Part shown: positions 55,028 through 63,966 of the stretch, piece after piece | How the letters are laid out: the number at the start of each line of letters is the position of its first letter | How positions within the stretch are numbered: position 1 is the first letter of the stretch | Source: Mycobacteriales bacterium | GTDB lineage: Bacteria > Actinomycetota > Actinomycetes > JAFAQI01 | Direction: 5' to 3' | NCBI GenBank assembly: GCA_035550055.1 | Contig: DASZRO010000018.1 | Location: forward strand, 30,743-94,742 | Length of the DNA stretch: 64,000 bases | Made by a program: the position numbers and the translations under genes | The notes under the pieces: generated by a model | What the model saw: only the letters and a program-made list of their open reading frames with translations | Databases searched by the model: none | Told to the model about the DNA's origin: nothing

Positions 55028-55669
55028 TCAGGGACGACCGGCCAGTGTGGTCGGCGCGCCCACCCACGCCTTCGTGATCGTCGCCCAGCCCGTCAGCTTG
55101 AACCGGAACCGGCCGTCGTTCTTCGCGACCCGGATCCGCCAGGCCTCGCCGCTCTTGTCGATCGGTCCCACCAGGACGGTGCGGAAGTCGTCGTAGCTGT
55201 AGTGGATGTTCTGGCCGTTGACCGTGCCGAAGTTGCCGGGGATCAGCGTCGTGCGATGCCCGTTGGCGAGCAGCAGTCCCCACGGCAGGCCCGCAGGCTT
55301 GCCGAGTCCGCCGGCGTTGACCCAGCGCGCGACCCGCAGCCTGGTGAGGCTCTTGTCGTACGGCGCGGACAGGCAGACGACGTACGGGTGGGTCGCGGTC
55401 ACCCAGCACGGGTCGTAGCCGAAGCGCACGTGGCAGCTGTACGCGTTGCCCGTGGTCGGCGAGTGTGACCGGCAGGTCGCGCCGCCGAGGGTGCGCACCA
55501 CGTGGTAGCCGGAAGCGACGTAGCCGCCGGCACCGACCGGGCTCACCTGCTCGATGACCGTGGCCCGCGACGCCGGCCGTTCGGTCGCTGCGCCGGTCGG
55601 CATCACCCAGGTCACACAGCACAGTCCGGCCAGAGCCGCGGTCGTCACGATGCGTCCGATCACGACCAC
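55028..55669 (-). CDS. Secreted protein of unknown function
   Basis: This 213-residue protein has a signal peptide at about 1-28 (VTTAALAGLCCVTWV core). The mature part has four or five Cys residues, an Asp/Trp-rich pattern and beta-rich sequence such as FGYDPCWVTATHPYVVCLSAP. I do not recognise a family. It starts 15 nt after glpD on the same strand, so it may be co-transcribed. The start is a GTG at 55667-55669 right after AGGGT. Confidence 0.65.
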   Translation of the reverse strand: MVVIGRIVTTAALAGLCCVTWVMPTGAATERPASRATVIEQVSPVGAGGYVASGYHVVRTLGGATCRSHSPTTGNAYSCHVRFGYDPCWVTATHPYVVCLSAPYDKSLTRLRVARWVNAGGLGKPAGLPWGLLLANGHRTTLIPGNFGTVNGQNIHYSYDDFRTVLVGPIDKSGEAWRIRVAKNDGRFRFKLTGWATITKAWVGAPTTLAGRP

Positions 55670-55684
55670 ACCCTGCCAGACCGC

Positions 55685-57181
55685 CTAGCGCTGAGCGGCA
55701 ACGACCTCTTCGACGTAGGGCAGCGCCGCTGCCCGCCACGCCGGGACGAGGTCGAGGCGCAGCCGACGGTCGAGCACGTCCTCAGCGGTGATCGCGCCTT
55801 CGGCGCGGATCGCCCACGCCGCCTCGCTGCGCAACGCGGGAACGTCCGGGGCGACCGGCTCATTGCCGCCGAGCGCCGCGACGGCGTCGGCTTCGGCGCC
55901 GAACCGCCGGCGCAACCTCGGCGCGTCGGCGGCCGGCCGTGACGCGACGCCGACCAGCGGCAACGCCGCGGTGCGGCAAGCAGCGTCGGCGCCGAGGTTC
56001 GTGACCGCACGATCGACGGCGTCCTGCGCCATCCGGCGGTACGTCGTCAGCTTGCCGCCGACGATCACCAGCACCCCGTCACGGTCGAGCAACGCGTGGC
56101 GGCGGGAGATGTCAGCGGTCTCGCCGTCGCTGCTGCCCAGCAGCGGGCGCAGGCCGGCGTAGCGGCCGATCACGTCGTCAGCGGTGAGCGGGGCGCGTAG
56201 GCCGGTCGAGAGCATCTCGAGCAGGAACCGCTCGTCGTCGGTGTCGACCGTGGGCTCGTCCTCGATCGTCTCGACGGGGTCGTCGGTGAGCCCGATGAGC
56301 ACGGTGCCGTCCGGACGTGGGCAGGCGAACACGAACCGGTTGATGCTGCCCGGCAGCAACACGTTGAACGCCGCCGTCGGGTTGCCCAACGACTCGCCAC
56401 GCACCACGAGGTGCGCTCCCTTGCTGGGCCGCATCGGCACATCGGCAACGAGGTCACCGGACCACACGCCGGCGGCGACGATCACGGCGCGCGCGTTGAT
56501 CTGCACCGTCGTACCGGTCAGCTCGTCGCGGACCGTGGCGCCGTCACGCGCGATCTCCGTCGCCGAGCAGTGCGTGACGACGCGCGCGCCGAAGCCCGCT
56601 GCGGTCCGCGCGATCGCCACGACGAGTCGCGCATCGTCCTCGAGCGCGCCGTCGACGTGCACGTAGGAACCCTTGACCTTCCCGACCTGCGGCACGACTT
56701 GCCGGGTCGCCGACTCGTCGATCCAGCTCGTCGGCGGCATCCAGTTCGGGGTGCGGGAGGCGGCGCGCAGGCCGTCCGCGATGCCGAGCAGGACCCGGGA
56801 GACCGCCCGGCCGCCGCGCGGGTAGGAGGGATAGAACGGCATGAGGAACGGCATCGGCCGGATCAAATGCGGCGCGATCACCGTAGCGAGGCGGTTGCGT
56901 TCGACCGCCGACTCCCACGCGACGCCGATCTGACCGGCCGCGATGTAGCGCAAACCGCCGTGGGCCAGCTTGCTCGACCATCGGCTCGTCCCCGCCGCGA
57001 GGTCGCGACGCTCGATGAGCGCGACGGACAGCCCGCGGCTGGCTGCGTCGAGCGCGACACCGGCTCCGGTCACACCGCCGCCGACGACGAGCACGTCGAC
57101 GACCTCGCCCGCCGCAAGAGCGTCGAGGTCGCGCTGTCTGCGCTCCGCAGTCAGATACGTGTCGCCCGGGATCGTCGTCAT
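55685..57181 (-). CDS. glpD: Aerobic glycerol-3-phosphate dehydrogenase
   Basis: This 498-residue membrane-associated FAD enzyme oxidises glycerol 3-phosphate to DHAP and passes electrons to quinone. It has the dinucleotide fold VVGGGVTGAGVALDAASRG, RDLAAGTSRWSSKLAHGGLR, PLTADDVIGRYAGLRPL and the late GGKLTTYRRMAQDAVD motif. The ATG at 57179-57181 overlaps the tetR stop as ATGA. The open frame upstream is not coding. Its product DHAP is the substrate branch for ether or acyl-DHAP lipids, relevant to the divergent AGPS-like gene. Confidence 0.93.
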   Translation of the reverse strand: MTTIPGDTYLTAERRQRDLDALAAGEVVDVLVVGGGVTGAGVALDAASRGLSVALIERRDLAAGTSRWSSKLAHGGLRYIAAGQIGVAWESAVERNRLATVIAPHLIRPMPFLMPFYPSYPRGGRAVSRVLLGIADGLRAASRTPNWMPPTSWIDESATRQVVPQVGKVKGSYVHVDGALEDDARLVVAIARTAAGFGARVVTHCSATEIARDGATVRDELTGTTVQINARAVIVAAGVWSGDLVADVPMRPSKGAHLVVRGESLGNPTAAFNVLLPGSINRFVFACPRPDGTVLIGLTDDPVETIEDEPTVDTDDERFLLEMLSTGLRAPLTADDVIGRYAGLRPLLGSSDGETADISRRHALLDRDGVLVIVGGKLTTYRRMAQDAVDRAVTNLGADAACRTAALPLVGVASRPAADAPRLRRRFGAEADAVAALGGNEPVAPDVPALRSEAAWAIRAEGAITAEDVLDRRLRLDLVPAWRAAALPYVEEVVAAQR

Positions 57182-57786
57182 GGCTGCAACCAGCCGTCGA
57201 GGCCGGCGTCCAGCTCGTCGAGCGCACGATCTCGTCCGACGCCGTCGAGCAGCCGGGCGGACACGACGAACGGGAGCACGGCGACCAGCACCGCGGTGGC
57301 CATCACCTCTGGGTCCCCCTTGCGGATCGAGCCGTCGGTGTGACCGTCGCTGATCGCGCGCCGCACGTGGTCGATCGCGAAGCGCTGCGTCGAGCCGATC
57401 CGCTCGGTGAGGTACGGCAGCAGCAGATCCGGATCGACGTCGATCACCCGTCGGAACAGCGGCTCGTCCGGCAGCCGTCGTGCGACGTCGACGGTCATGG
57501 CCACGAGACGGGCGCGGGCTGTCCGCCGGCGTGACGCCTTCGCCTCGGCATCCAGCAGAAGGGCCGCGAAGTCGGTGGTCATCACGGCCAGGATCAGCGC
57601 CTCGACATCGGGCACCATCCGGTACAGCGTCATCCGGCTGACCTTGGCCCGCCGGGCGACGTCGGTCAGCGTCGTACGCCGGACCCCGACGGCAAGCACC
57701 GAGTCGCGCACCGCGGCGGCCACCTCGGCGGGCAGCACGGTCGCCGCTGGAGGTGCCACCTGGATACTGTGACGTTGGGACGTCAT
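57178..57786 (-). CDS. TetR-family regulator of the glpD operon
   Basis: This 202-residue protein has an N-terminal helix-turn-helix at about 24-66, with TDVARRAKVSRMTLYRMVPD as the recognition part. The ligand domain is of TetR type without a close match I recognise. It is the first gene of an operon with glpD. Its start lies inside an operator-like repeat, which suggests autorepression and control of the divergent flavoenzyme. The ligand is unknown; glycerol phosphate or a lipid is a guess. Confidence 0.87.
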   Translation of the reverse strand: MTSQRHSIQVAPPAATVLPAEVAAAVRDSVLAVGVRRTTLTDVARRAKVSRMTLYRMVPDVEALILAVMTTDFAALLLDAEAKASRRRTARARLVAMTVDVARRLPDEPLFRRVIDVDPDLLLPYLTERIGSTQRFAIDHVRRAISDGHTDGSIRKGDPEVMATAVLVAVLPFVVSARLLDGVGRDRALDELDAGLDGWLQP

Positions 57787-57794
57787 ATGTCACA
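57768..57794. promoter_or_regulatory. Operator-like nested inverted repeats between tetR and the AGPS-like gene
   Basis: TGTGAC at 57768-57773 and GTCACA at 57789-57794 are inverted. Inside them GACGT at 57771-57775 and ACGTC at 57780-57784 form a second inverted pair. The site covers the tetR start codon and ends 9 nt before the divergent ATG at 57804, so one regulator could act on both promoters. Confidence 0.55.
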
Positions 57795-57803
57795 CTGTAG
57801 CGC

Positions 57804-59477
57804 ATGCCTCACTCCTCGACCTCAGCCGCGGGCGATGCCGACAACGGGTCGACCTGGACGTCATGGGGAGCGACGCAGCCGACGCTGCCCGCCTCCGCGC
57901 GGCGGCTGCTGGGCGATCTGCTCGGCACGCTCACGTCGCAGCACCCCGCTCCGATCGAGCAGGCCCAGCTGGCGCCGTCGCGGCTGAGCGACACCGTGCG
58001 CGAAGCGCTCGAGGCCGCCGTGGGCGCGGCAGCCGTGCACACCGACGACGTCACCCGCGCCCGTCACGCCGGCGGCCAGTCCTACAGCGATTTGGTACGA
58101 CGGCGCCGCGGCGACGCCTCGGATGCGCCCGACGCGGTTGTCCGCCCGGCGAACGCTCGTGAGGTCGCCGCCGTACTGCGGGTGTGCAGCGCCCAGCGGG
58201 TGGCGGTCGTTCCTTGGGGTGGCGGCACCAGCGTGGTCGGCGGCCTCGCGGCGCTCGACGGTGGTCTTGCGGCCGTCGTCGCCTTGGACCTCAGCCGCAT
58301 GGATCGGCTGCTCGCCGTCGACCCGATCTCGCGGACCGCCACCTTCGAGCCGGGCATTCGTACGCCGGCCGCCGAGGCCGCGCTCGCCCAGCACGGGCTC
58401 TCGCTCGGTCACGTCCCGCAGAGCTTCGAGCGCGCATCGCTCGGCGGCTACGTCGTCACCCGATCGTCGGGCCAGGGCTCCAGCGGGCGAGGCCGCATCG
58501 ACGACATGGTCCTCGGGCTGCGGATGACGACACCGGTGGGCGAGCTCGTCCTGCCCGCGATGCCCGGCAGCGCCGCCGGGCCCGACCTGCGCCGGCTCGT
58601 GCTCGGATCCGAGGGCACGCTGGGCGTCCTGACCGAAGTCACGCTGCGAGTGCGTCCGATCCCAGCGACGACGCACTACGAGGGATGGGTCGTCCGTAGC
58701 TGGGAGGATGGGACCCGTCTCGTGCGGACGCTGGTGCAGGACGGCCCGAAGCCCGACGTACTGCGCCTGTCGGATGAGGACGAGACCCGGATCTCCCTCG
58801 CGCTGTCCGGGACCAGCGGCGCCAAGAAGCGCGCGATGGACGCGTGGCTTCGGCTGCGCGGCGCCTCAGGTGGCTGCCTGGTCATCGTCGGCTTCGAAGG
58901 CCCAGCCGCCGACGTCCGGCACCGCCGCCGCGGCATACGACGCGTCATGCGCGCCGGCCACGCGGTTGGCCTGGGCACGGCGGCAGGGAAGTCCTGGGAG
59001 CACAACCGGTTCTCCGGTCCGTATCTGCGTGACACCCTGCTCGACGAAGGGGTGCTGGCCGAGACGCTCGAGACGGCGACGACGTGGTCGAAGCTGCCCG
59101 GCCTCTACCAGGGCGTGCGCGAAGCGCTGACCGGCGCGTTGACCCGCGACGGGCGTCCGCCGCTGGTCGGCTGCCACGTCTCACACGTCTATCCGGCGGG
59201 CGCATCGCTGTACTTCACGGTGCTGGCCGCAGCCAGCCCCGGAGCCGAGCTGGAGCAGTGGGCTGCGGCGAAGAGCGCCGCCAACGCCGCGATCGTTGCC
59301 GCCGACGGCACGGTCACCCACCACCACGCGGTGGGCACCGCCCACCGCGACGCCGCAGTGACCGACCTCGGCGGGGCGGAGCTCGTGGGCGTCGCCGCGT
59401 TGCGCGCCGTCAAGGAGCGGCTCGACCCGGTCGGCATCCTCAACCCGGGCAAGCTGCTTCCCGACGGTCCCGGCTGA
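57804..59477 (+). CDS. FAD-binding oxidase, alkyl-DHAP-synthase-like (paralog 2)
   Basis: This 557-residue VAO-family flavoenzyme has the FAD loop PWGGGTSVVGG at about 133-143 and the AGPS-type motif THHHAVGTAHRD near 507-518. ISLALSGTSG and RFSGPYLRDTLLDEGVLAETLETATTW segments resemble mycobacterial AGPS homologs. It differs from the paralog at 42245 after the HHH motif (no RPWY). The divergent glpD-tetR operon makes a DHAP-linked substrate plausible. Ether-lipid synthesis is a hypothesis, since no acyl-DHAP acyltransferase or fatty-alcohol gene is adjacent. It is convergent with the kinase gene, 1 nt apart. Confidence 0.8.
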   Translation: MPHSSTSAAGDADNGSTWTSWGATQPTLPASARRLLGDLLGTLTSQHPAPIEQAQLAPSRLSDTVREALEAAVGAAAVHTDDVTRARHAGGQSYSDLVRRRRGDASDAPDAVVRPANAREVAAVLRVCSAQRVAVVPWGGGTSVVGGLAALDGGLAAVVALDLSRMDRLLAVDPISRTATFEPGIRTPAAEAALAQHGLSLGHVPQSFERASLGGYVVTRSSGQGSSGRGRIDDMVLGLRMTTPVGELVLPAMPGSAAGPDLRRLVLGSEGTLGVLTEVTLRVRPIPATTHYEGWVVRSWEDGTRLVRTLVQDGPKPDVLRLSDEDETRISLALSGTSGAKKRAMDAWLRLRGASGGCLVIVGFEGPAADVRHRRRGIRRVMRAGHAVGLGTAAGKSWEHNRFSGPYLRDTLLDEGVLAETLETATTWSKLPGLYQGVREALTGALTRDGRPPLVGCHVSHVYPAGASLYFTVLAAASPGAELEQWAAAKSAANAAIVAADGTVTHHHAVGTAHRDAAVTDLGGAELVGVAALRAVKERLDPVGILNPGKLLPDGPG

Positions 59478-59478
59478 C

Positions 59479-61002
59479 TCAGAGCCCGAGGGTCACCGTC
59501 GACGTCGGGGTACCGGTTGGAACCGGCGGCGGGCTCACCGGCGGCGGGCTCACCGTCGTCGTCGGTGTCGGGGTGAGCGTGGGCGTTGGCGTCGGGGTCA
59601 ACGTGGGGGTCGGCGACGGCGAGAGCGTCGGGCTCGGCGGGGTGAGCCTGGTGGTCGCGTCACTGCGGAACAGCGTCAGCGCGTTCGCGATCTGCTGACC
59701 CAGCTCGGGGTTCAGGTTGCCTTCCTGCTCCTGGGTGTCGACCGCCGTACTCATCTGGGAGGCGACCGTGTCGAGATCGGTGAGGTCCTTGTCCTGGACC
59801 GCTGCCGCGAGCTGGCTCAGGTACGGCGAGAGGGCGTTCGACGCCTTTGCCGAGATCACCCCCTTGCACACCAGGTCGGTCAGGGTGTTCAGGTCGTTGC
59901 CGACCTTGCCGCCCACCGACGGCACCGCCGTCCCGCAGTCGGCGGAAGGGCCGTTGGCGTTCGAGCCGTTGCTGTGGTGGGACAGCGCGAGGACGACGCC
60001 CACCGCGATCGCGACCAGCACAGCGGCGCCGAGCACCCACGGCCACAGCGGTCGCTGCCGCGGAGCCGGGCGCACATAAGAGGTCTCTGCCGCCGCGGCG
60101 GTCGGGAGCATGCGGGTCGGCTGGGACATGACGGCGGTCTCGGCCGCACCCGCGACCGGGACGCCGATCGCCATCGTGGAGTCGGCCGCCGCACCGGACA
60201 GCCGCCGCAGCCGGTCACTGACGTGTGCGGCGGACAGCCGCCCGGCCGGCAGCCGCGCGAGCATCCCGCCGAGCAGGTCTCGCCACTGCACGGGCAGCGA
60301 AGCGGGCACGGCCGGCGGCCGGGACACCCGTGCCATCGCCGCTTCGAGCGGCGGCCCGTCGTACTCCCGTCGCCCGGTGAGGCACTCGAGGAGGAGCAAC
60401 CCGAGGGCGTAGACGTCGGCGGGCGGGCCGACCGGCTCGCCGGTGACCTGCTCGGGGGCGAAGTACGCCGGAGTGCCGACCACCTCACCGGCGCTGGTCA
60501 CGTGGCTGGCGTCGACCAGGCGCGCGATCCCGAAGTCGGCGAGGTGAACCCGCCCGTCCGAGGAGATCAGCACGTTGGCCGGCTTCACGTCGCGGTGGAT
60601 CAGGCCCTGGCTGTGCACGTAGCTCAACGCATCCGCGAGCGCCGTACCGATCTCGGCGACGCGCTCGGTCGGCAGCGCGCCGTAGCGCAGCTCCTCGGCC
60701 AGCGTCGGACCTTCGATCAACGTCATGACCAGGTAGGGCCGTCCGGTCGCGTCGTCCTCACCGGCGTCGAGCACCGTGACGAGCGAGGGGTGGTCCAGCC
60801 GCGCGAGCGTGCGCATCTCCGCCTCGTGGCGGCGCAGCTCGTCGGCGACGTCTGCCCGGAACAGCTTGATCGCGACGTCGCGATGCAGCCGCTCGTCAAA
60901 GGCGCGGTAGACCTCGGCGACGCCTCCCGAGCCGAGCAGCGCGTCGAGCCGGTATCGCCCGTCGAGCAGGCGGTCGCCGGGCGGCGGAGTGGAGCTGGTC
61001 AT
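59479..61002 (-). CDS. Membrane Ser/Thr protein kinase without PASTA repeats
   Basis: This 507-residue kinase has a Gly-rich loop GSGGVAE at 24-30, catalytic Lys46, HRDVKPANVL near 136-145, DFGIARL and the APEQ motif. One transmembrane helix lies at about 325-345. The extracellular part has a helical segment of about 100 residues and then a Pro/Thr/Ser-rich tail of about 50 residues built from PTPTLT-type repeats. The tail is a probable cell-wall linker or O-mannosylation target. Substrates are unknown. No phosphatase gene is adjacent. Confidence 0.9.
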   Translation of the reverse strand: MTSSTPPPGDRLLDGRYRLDALLGSGGVAEVYRAFDERLHRDVAIKLFRADVADELRRHEAEMRTLARLDHPSLVTVLDAGEDDATGRPYLVMTLIEGPTLAEELRYGALPTERVAEIGTALADALSYVHSQGLIHRDVKPANVLISSDGRVHLADFGIARLVDASHVTSAGEVVGTPAYFAPEQVTGEPVGPPADVYALGLLLLECLTGRREYDGPPLEAAMARVSRPPAVPASLPVQWRDLLGGMLARLPAGRLSAAHVSDRLRRLSGAAADSTMAIGVPVAGAAETAVMSQPTRMLPTAAAAETSYVRPAPRQRPLWPWVLGAAVLVAIAVGVVLALSHHSNGSNANGPSADCGTAVPSVGGKVGNDLNTLTDLVCKGVISAKASNALSPYLSQLAAAVQDKDLTDLDTVASQMSTAVDTQEQEGNLNPELGQQIANALTLFRSDATTRLTPPSPTLSPSPTPTLTPTPTPTLTPTPTTTVSPPPVSPPPVPTGTPTSTVTLGL

Positions 61003-61213
61003 CCCCTACAGGATCCCGGAGTCGGGGCTGGCTCGCGACGCGCCGCGCCGCCCGTGATCTTGTCGGGACTGACCGGTCGTGCTCTCACAACGAGGTCACA
61101 TACCCCACCGCGGACCCGTCAGACCGGCCGGATGCGGCCCGATCCGACGAGCTCACGCCCCCGCGGCGCGCCGTACCCAGGCATCCCGGTGCCGCCTAGC
61201 ATTGCTACGCCCC

Positions 61214-61286
61214 GCCCTCTTAGCTCAGGGGATAGAGCGACCGCCTCCTAAGCGGTAGGCCGCAGGTTCAAATCCTGCAGGGGGCA
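61214..61286 (+). tRNA. tRNA-Arg (anticodon CCT)
   Basis: A complete cloverleaf is present. GCCCTCT pairs with AGGGGGC, with one G-T pair. The D-arm has AGCTCAGGGGATAGAGC. The anticodon stem ACCGC/GCGGT holds CTCCTAA, with anticodon CCT reading AGG. The T-arm is GCAGGTTCAAATCCTGC and the discriminator is A. The following bases are CG, so CCA is not encoded. The 211 bp upstream, back to the kinase start, hold no other gene. Confidence 0.97.
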
Positions 61287-61335
61287 CGAAACCGAGACGG
61301 TCGAACCCGCCGCGCCAACCAAGGCCCCCGTCGTA

Positions 61336-61416
61336 CGAAGTAGCACACAACCCGCCGCGAAATGTCGCGCTTCTGGCGCGATGTCCGAATCCGTGGCCGG
61401 GTTGTGTGCTACTTCG
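61336..61416. repeat. Long perfect inverted repeat with nested hairpin between tRNA-Arg and ppk2
   Basis: CGAAGTAGCACACAACCCG at 61336-61354 is perfectly inverted at 61398-61416 (19 bp). The 43-nt centre carries a second stem, TCGCGC/GCGCGA at 61365-61370 and 61376-61381. The element can form a cruciform. It sits between tRNA-Arg and ppk2, which run in the same direction. A terminator is possible, but the architecture matches the element at 15547. Confidence 0.65.
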
Positions 61417-61468
61417 AACGGGCGGGCCGGCTTGGGAGGACAATCTCGGGCGTCTCGAAGGGGTCCAC

Positions 61469-62365
61469 GTGAAGCTTCCGAAGTCCGTTCTGCGAGAGCT
61501 CGCGGTCGCTGCCGGCGACGAGGCGCGGCTCGCCAAGCGCGACACCAGGCACACCGACGTGGACTGGCCGAAAGCCGGAAAGGGCCGCGCGGCGAAAGAG
61601 GTCGCCGAGGAGGATCTCGCCGCCTTCAAGGAGGAGCTGCAACGGGTGCAGCAGCAGCTCTACGCCAACGGCACCCGGGCGCTGCTGTTGATCTTCCAGG
61701 CCCTGGACGCGGCCGGGAAGGACGGCACGATCCAGCACGTCATGTCCGGCGTGAACCCACAAGGGTGCTCGGTCAGCTCCTTCAAGCGCCCGTCGGACAC
61801 CGAGCTGCGACACGACTTCCTGTGGCGTTGCACCCAGGCGCTGCCCGAGCGCGGGCGGATCGCGATCTTCAACCGGTCCTACTACGAAGACGTGCTCGTC
61901 ACCCGCGTCCACCCGGAGCTGCTCGCCGATGGCGGCATCGACAAGCACAGCGGTCTCTGGCGCGAGCGCTACGAAGACATCAACGCGTTCGAGCGTCACC
62001 TCGACCGCAACGGCACCCGAGTGGTGAAGTTCTTCCTGCACGTCTCCAAGGCCGAGCAGCGGCGCCGGTTCCTCGATCGCCTCGACGACCCCGCGAAGCA
62101 CTGGAAGTTCAGTACGGCGGACCTCGCCGAGCGCGCCCACTTCGAGGAGTACCAGGACGCGTACGAAAAGGCCCTCACCGCGACGTCGACGAAGCACGCG
62201 CCGTGGTACGTCATCCCGGCCGACGACAAGCCGACGATGCGAGCGCTGGTCGCAGGGGTGATCGTCGACGCGATCGACCGCCTCGACCTCGACGCGCCAC
62301 GACCGGCGGCATCTGCCGAGGAGCTCGAGCAGGCCCGCGCGCAACTCCTCGCCGAAACCGACTAG
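61469..62365 (+). CDS. ppk2: Polyphosphate kinase 2 family protein
   Basis: This 298-residue PPK2 transfers phosphate between polyphosphate and nucleotides. It has Walker A QALDAAGKDGT at 77-87, NPQGCSVSSFKRPSD at about 96-110, and FNRSYYEDVLV at about 138-148, with the lid-type KAEQRRRFLDRLDDP following. A single PPK2 domain of this length is typical. Whether it favours NDP or NMP phosphorylation cannot be told here. The GTG at 61469 has AAGGGG upstream. It overlaps the convergent MFS gene by 4 nt at the stop codons. Confidence 0.93.
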   Translation: MKLPKSVLRELAVAAGDEARLAKRDTRHTDVDWPKAGKGRAAKEVAEEDLAAFKEELQRVQQQLYANGTRALLLIFQALDAAGKDGTIQHVMSGVNPQGCSVSSFKRPSDTELRHDFLWRCTQALPERGRIAIFNRSYYEDVLVTRVHPELLADGGIDKHSGLWRERYEDINAFERHLDRNGTRVVKFFLHVSKAEQRRRFLDRLDDPAKHWKFSTADLAERAHFEEYQDAYEKALTATSTKHAPWYVIPADDKPTMRALVAGVIVDAIDRLDLDAPRPAASAEELEQARAQLLAETD

Positions 62366-63966
62366 TCCTGCGGCGGCCGGTTGGCCGTCAACGGCAGCCG
62401 TGTCGCTGCCGGCCCGCGCGCCGCGGACCAGCCGGCAACCAACGCGGCCAACCCGATCAACGTCGCCGACACGAACAACGCCGTCGACAATCCACTGTGA
62501 AATGCGCCGTACGCCGCGTCGTAGATGCGATCGATGAACGACGGGAACAGCGCCTTGATGCCCGACAGCGACCCGCCCTTGGCGGTACCGCCGTGCTCGT
62601 AAGCGTTGATGATCGACCCCTGGAAGAACGACGGGATGTGCAGCTCGCTCAGCCGCTGCCGCAGGTCCGCGGTGAGGCGATGGTTGACCAGCCCGCCGAG
62701 GATCGCCACCCCGAACACCACTCCGAGCTGGCGCGCAGTGTTGGTGGCAGAAGCCGCCATCCCGGAGTGCTCCGGAGGTACGACGTCGAGCACCAGCACC
62801 GTTACCGGCACCATCGCCAGGCCCATCCCGAGGCCGGTCAGCCCAAGTGACGCGGTGAGCGCCCCGAACGACGGATGGGTCGACAGCAAGGGTTCGCTGA
62901 TTGCGATGCCTGAGCCGGCGACCAGGCAGCCCGCCGCCATCGTCCAGCGGCCGCCCCTGCCCACGACGAGCCGACCGGCCCAGATCGCCCCGCCCACCAT
63001 GAGCACGGTCATGGGTACGAACAGCGCGGCCGTCCGGTAGCCGCTGTACTTCACGACGTCCTCGAGATAGAGCGCGGTGAAGAAGAAGATCGAGAACGTC
63101 CCGAAGTACACGGCGAAGGAGACGACGAGCGCGGCGGTGAACCGCAGTCGTCGGAAGTAGCGGACGTCGAGCATCGGGTAGGTCGCAGCACGCTCGCAGG
63201 CGACGAACGCGAACAGGCAGACCGCGCCGACGACGAACAGCGCGACGATTCCGGCCGAGCCGTAGCCGGAGCTCTCGCCTTGGATCATGGCGGTGACGAT
63301 CGAGCCGATCGCCACGACCCCGAGGACCTGGCCCGCGACGTCGACCTTGGCCGTCGCCGGGTCGGCGCTTTCGGCGACGAACGCCCGCGCCGCGACGTAC
63401 AGCACCGCGCCGACGAGGACGTTGAGCCAGAACACCGCCCGCCAGCTCCACAGGCTGACCAGTACGCCGCCCACGAGCGGGCCGAGCGCAAGTCCGAGGC
63501 AGGACACCGCGGCCCACACGCTCAAGGCGCGCGCCCGCCCGCGGTGGTCGGGGAAGATGTGCCGCAACACCGACAGCGTCCCTGGCTCGGACGCGGCCGC
63601 TCCGACCCCCATGACCGCACGCGCCGCGATCAGCACGCCGCGGGAGCTCGCAACGGCCCCGGCGAGGGACGCGAGGCAGAACACGACAAGGCCGACCAGC
63701 ATCACCCGGCGCCGGCCGAACCGATCACCCAGCGTGCCTCCAGTCAGCATCAGACTGGCGAACGCCAGGGCGTAGGCGTCGACGATCCACTGCAGCCCGG
63801 TCACGCCGAAATGCAGCGAGTCCTGGATGCTGCTCAGCGACACGCTGACCACGGTCGTGTCCAGGAACGTCAGGGCGAGGATCCCGCAGACCACGACCAG
63901 CGCCGCGCGGCGGCCGCGAGCGGCATCGGGCTCGTGCCGGGTCGCCACACCATCATGGTGATGCAC
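62362..63966 (-). CDS. DHA2-family MFS drug exporter (EmrB/QacA-like)
   Basis: This 534-residue transporter has 14 predicted helices. FLDTTVVSVSLSSI in helix 1, LTGGTLGDRFGRRRVM as motif A, and SCLGLALGPLVGGVLVSLWSW as the motif C region are diagnostic of proton-coupled DHA2 exporters. The substrate is unknown. The start is a GTG at 63964-63966; a GTG at 63946-63948 is also possible. No regulator gene is visible up to the window edge. It is convergent with ppk2. Confidence 0.9.
   Translation of the reverse strand: MHHHDGVATRHEPDAARGRRAALVVVCGILALTFLDTTVVSVSLSSIQDSLHFGVTGLQWIVDAYALAFASLMLTGGTLGDRFGRRRVMLVGLVVFCLASLAGAVASSRGVLIAARAVMGVGAAASEPGTLSVLRHIFPDHRGRARALSVWAAVSCLGLALGPLVGGVLVSLWSWRAVFWLNVLVGAVLYVAARAFVAESADPATAKVDVAGQVLGVVAIGSIVTAMIQGESSGYGSAGIVALFVVGAVCLFAFVACERAATYPMLDVRYFRRLRFTAALVVSFAVYFGTFSIFFFTALYLEDVVKYSGYRTAALFVPMTVLMVGGAIWAGRLVVGRGGRWTMAAGCLVAGSGIAISEPLLSTHPSFGALTASLGLTGLGMGLAMVPVTVLVLDVVPPEHSGMAASATNTARQLGVVFGVAILGGLVNHRLTADLRQRLSELHIPSFFQGSIINAYEHGGTAKGGSLSGIKALFPSFIDRIYDAAYGAFHSGLSTALFVSATLIGLAALVAGWSAARGPAATRLPLTANRPPQD

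Noticed and set aside
59530..59650. Short tandem repeats resembling a repeat array
   Set aside because: They are codons of the Pro/Thr-rich tail of the Ser/Thr kinase and keep its frame; spacing and unit length do not fit CRISPR.
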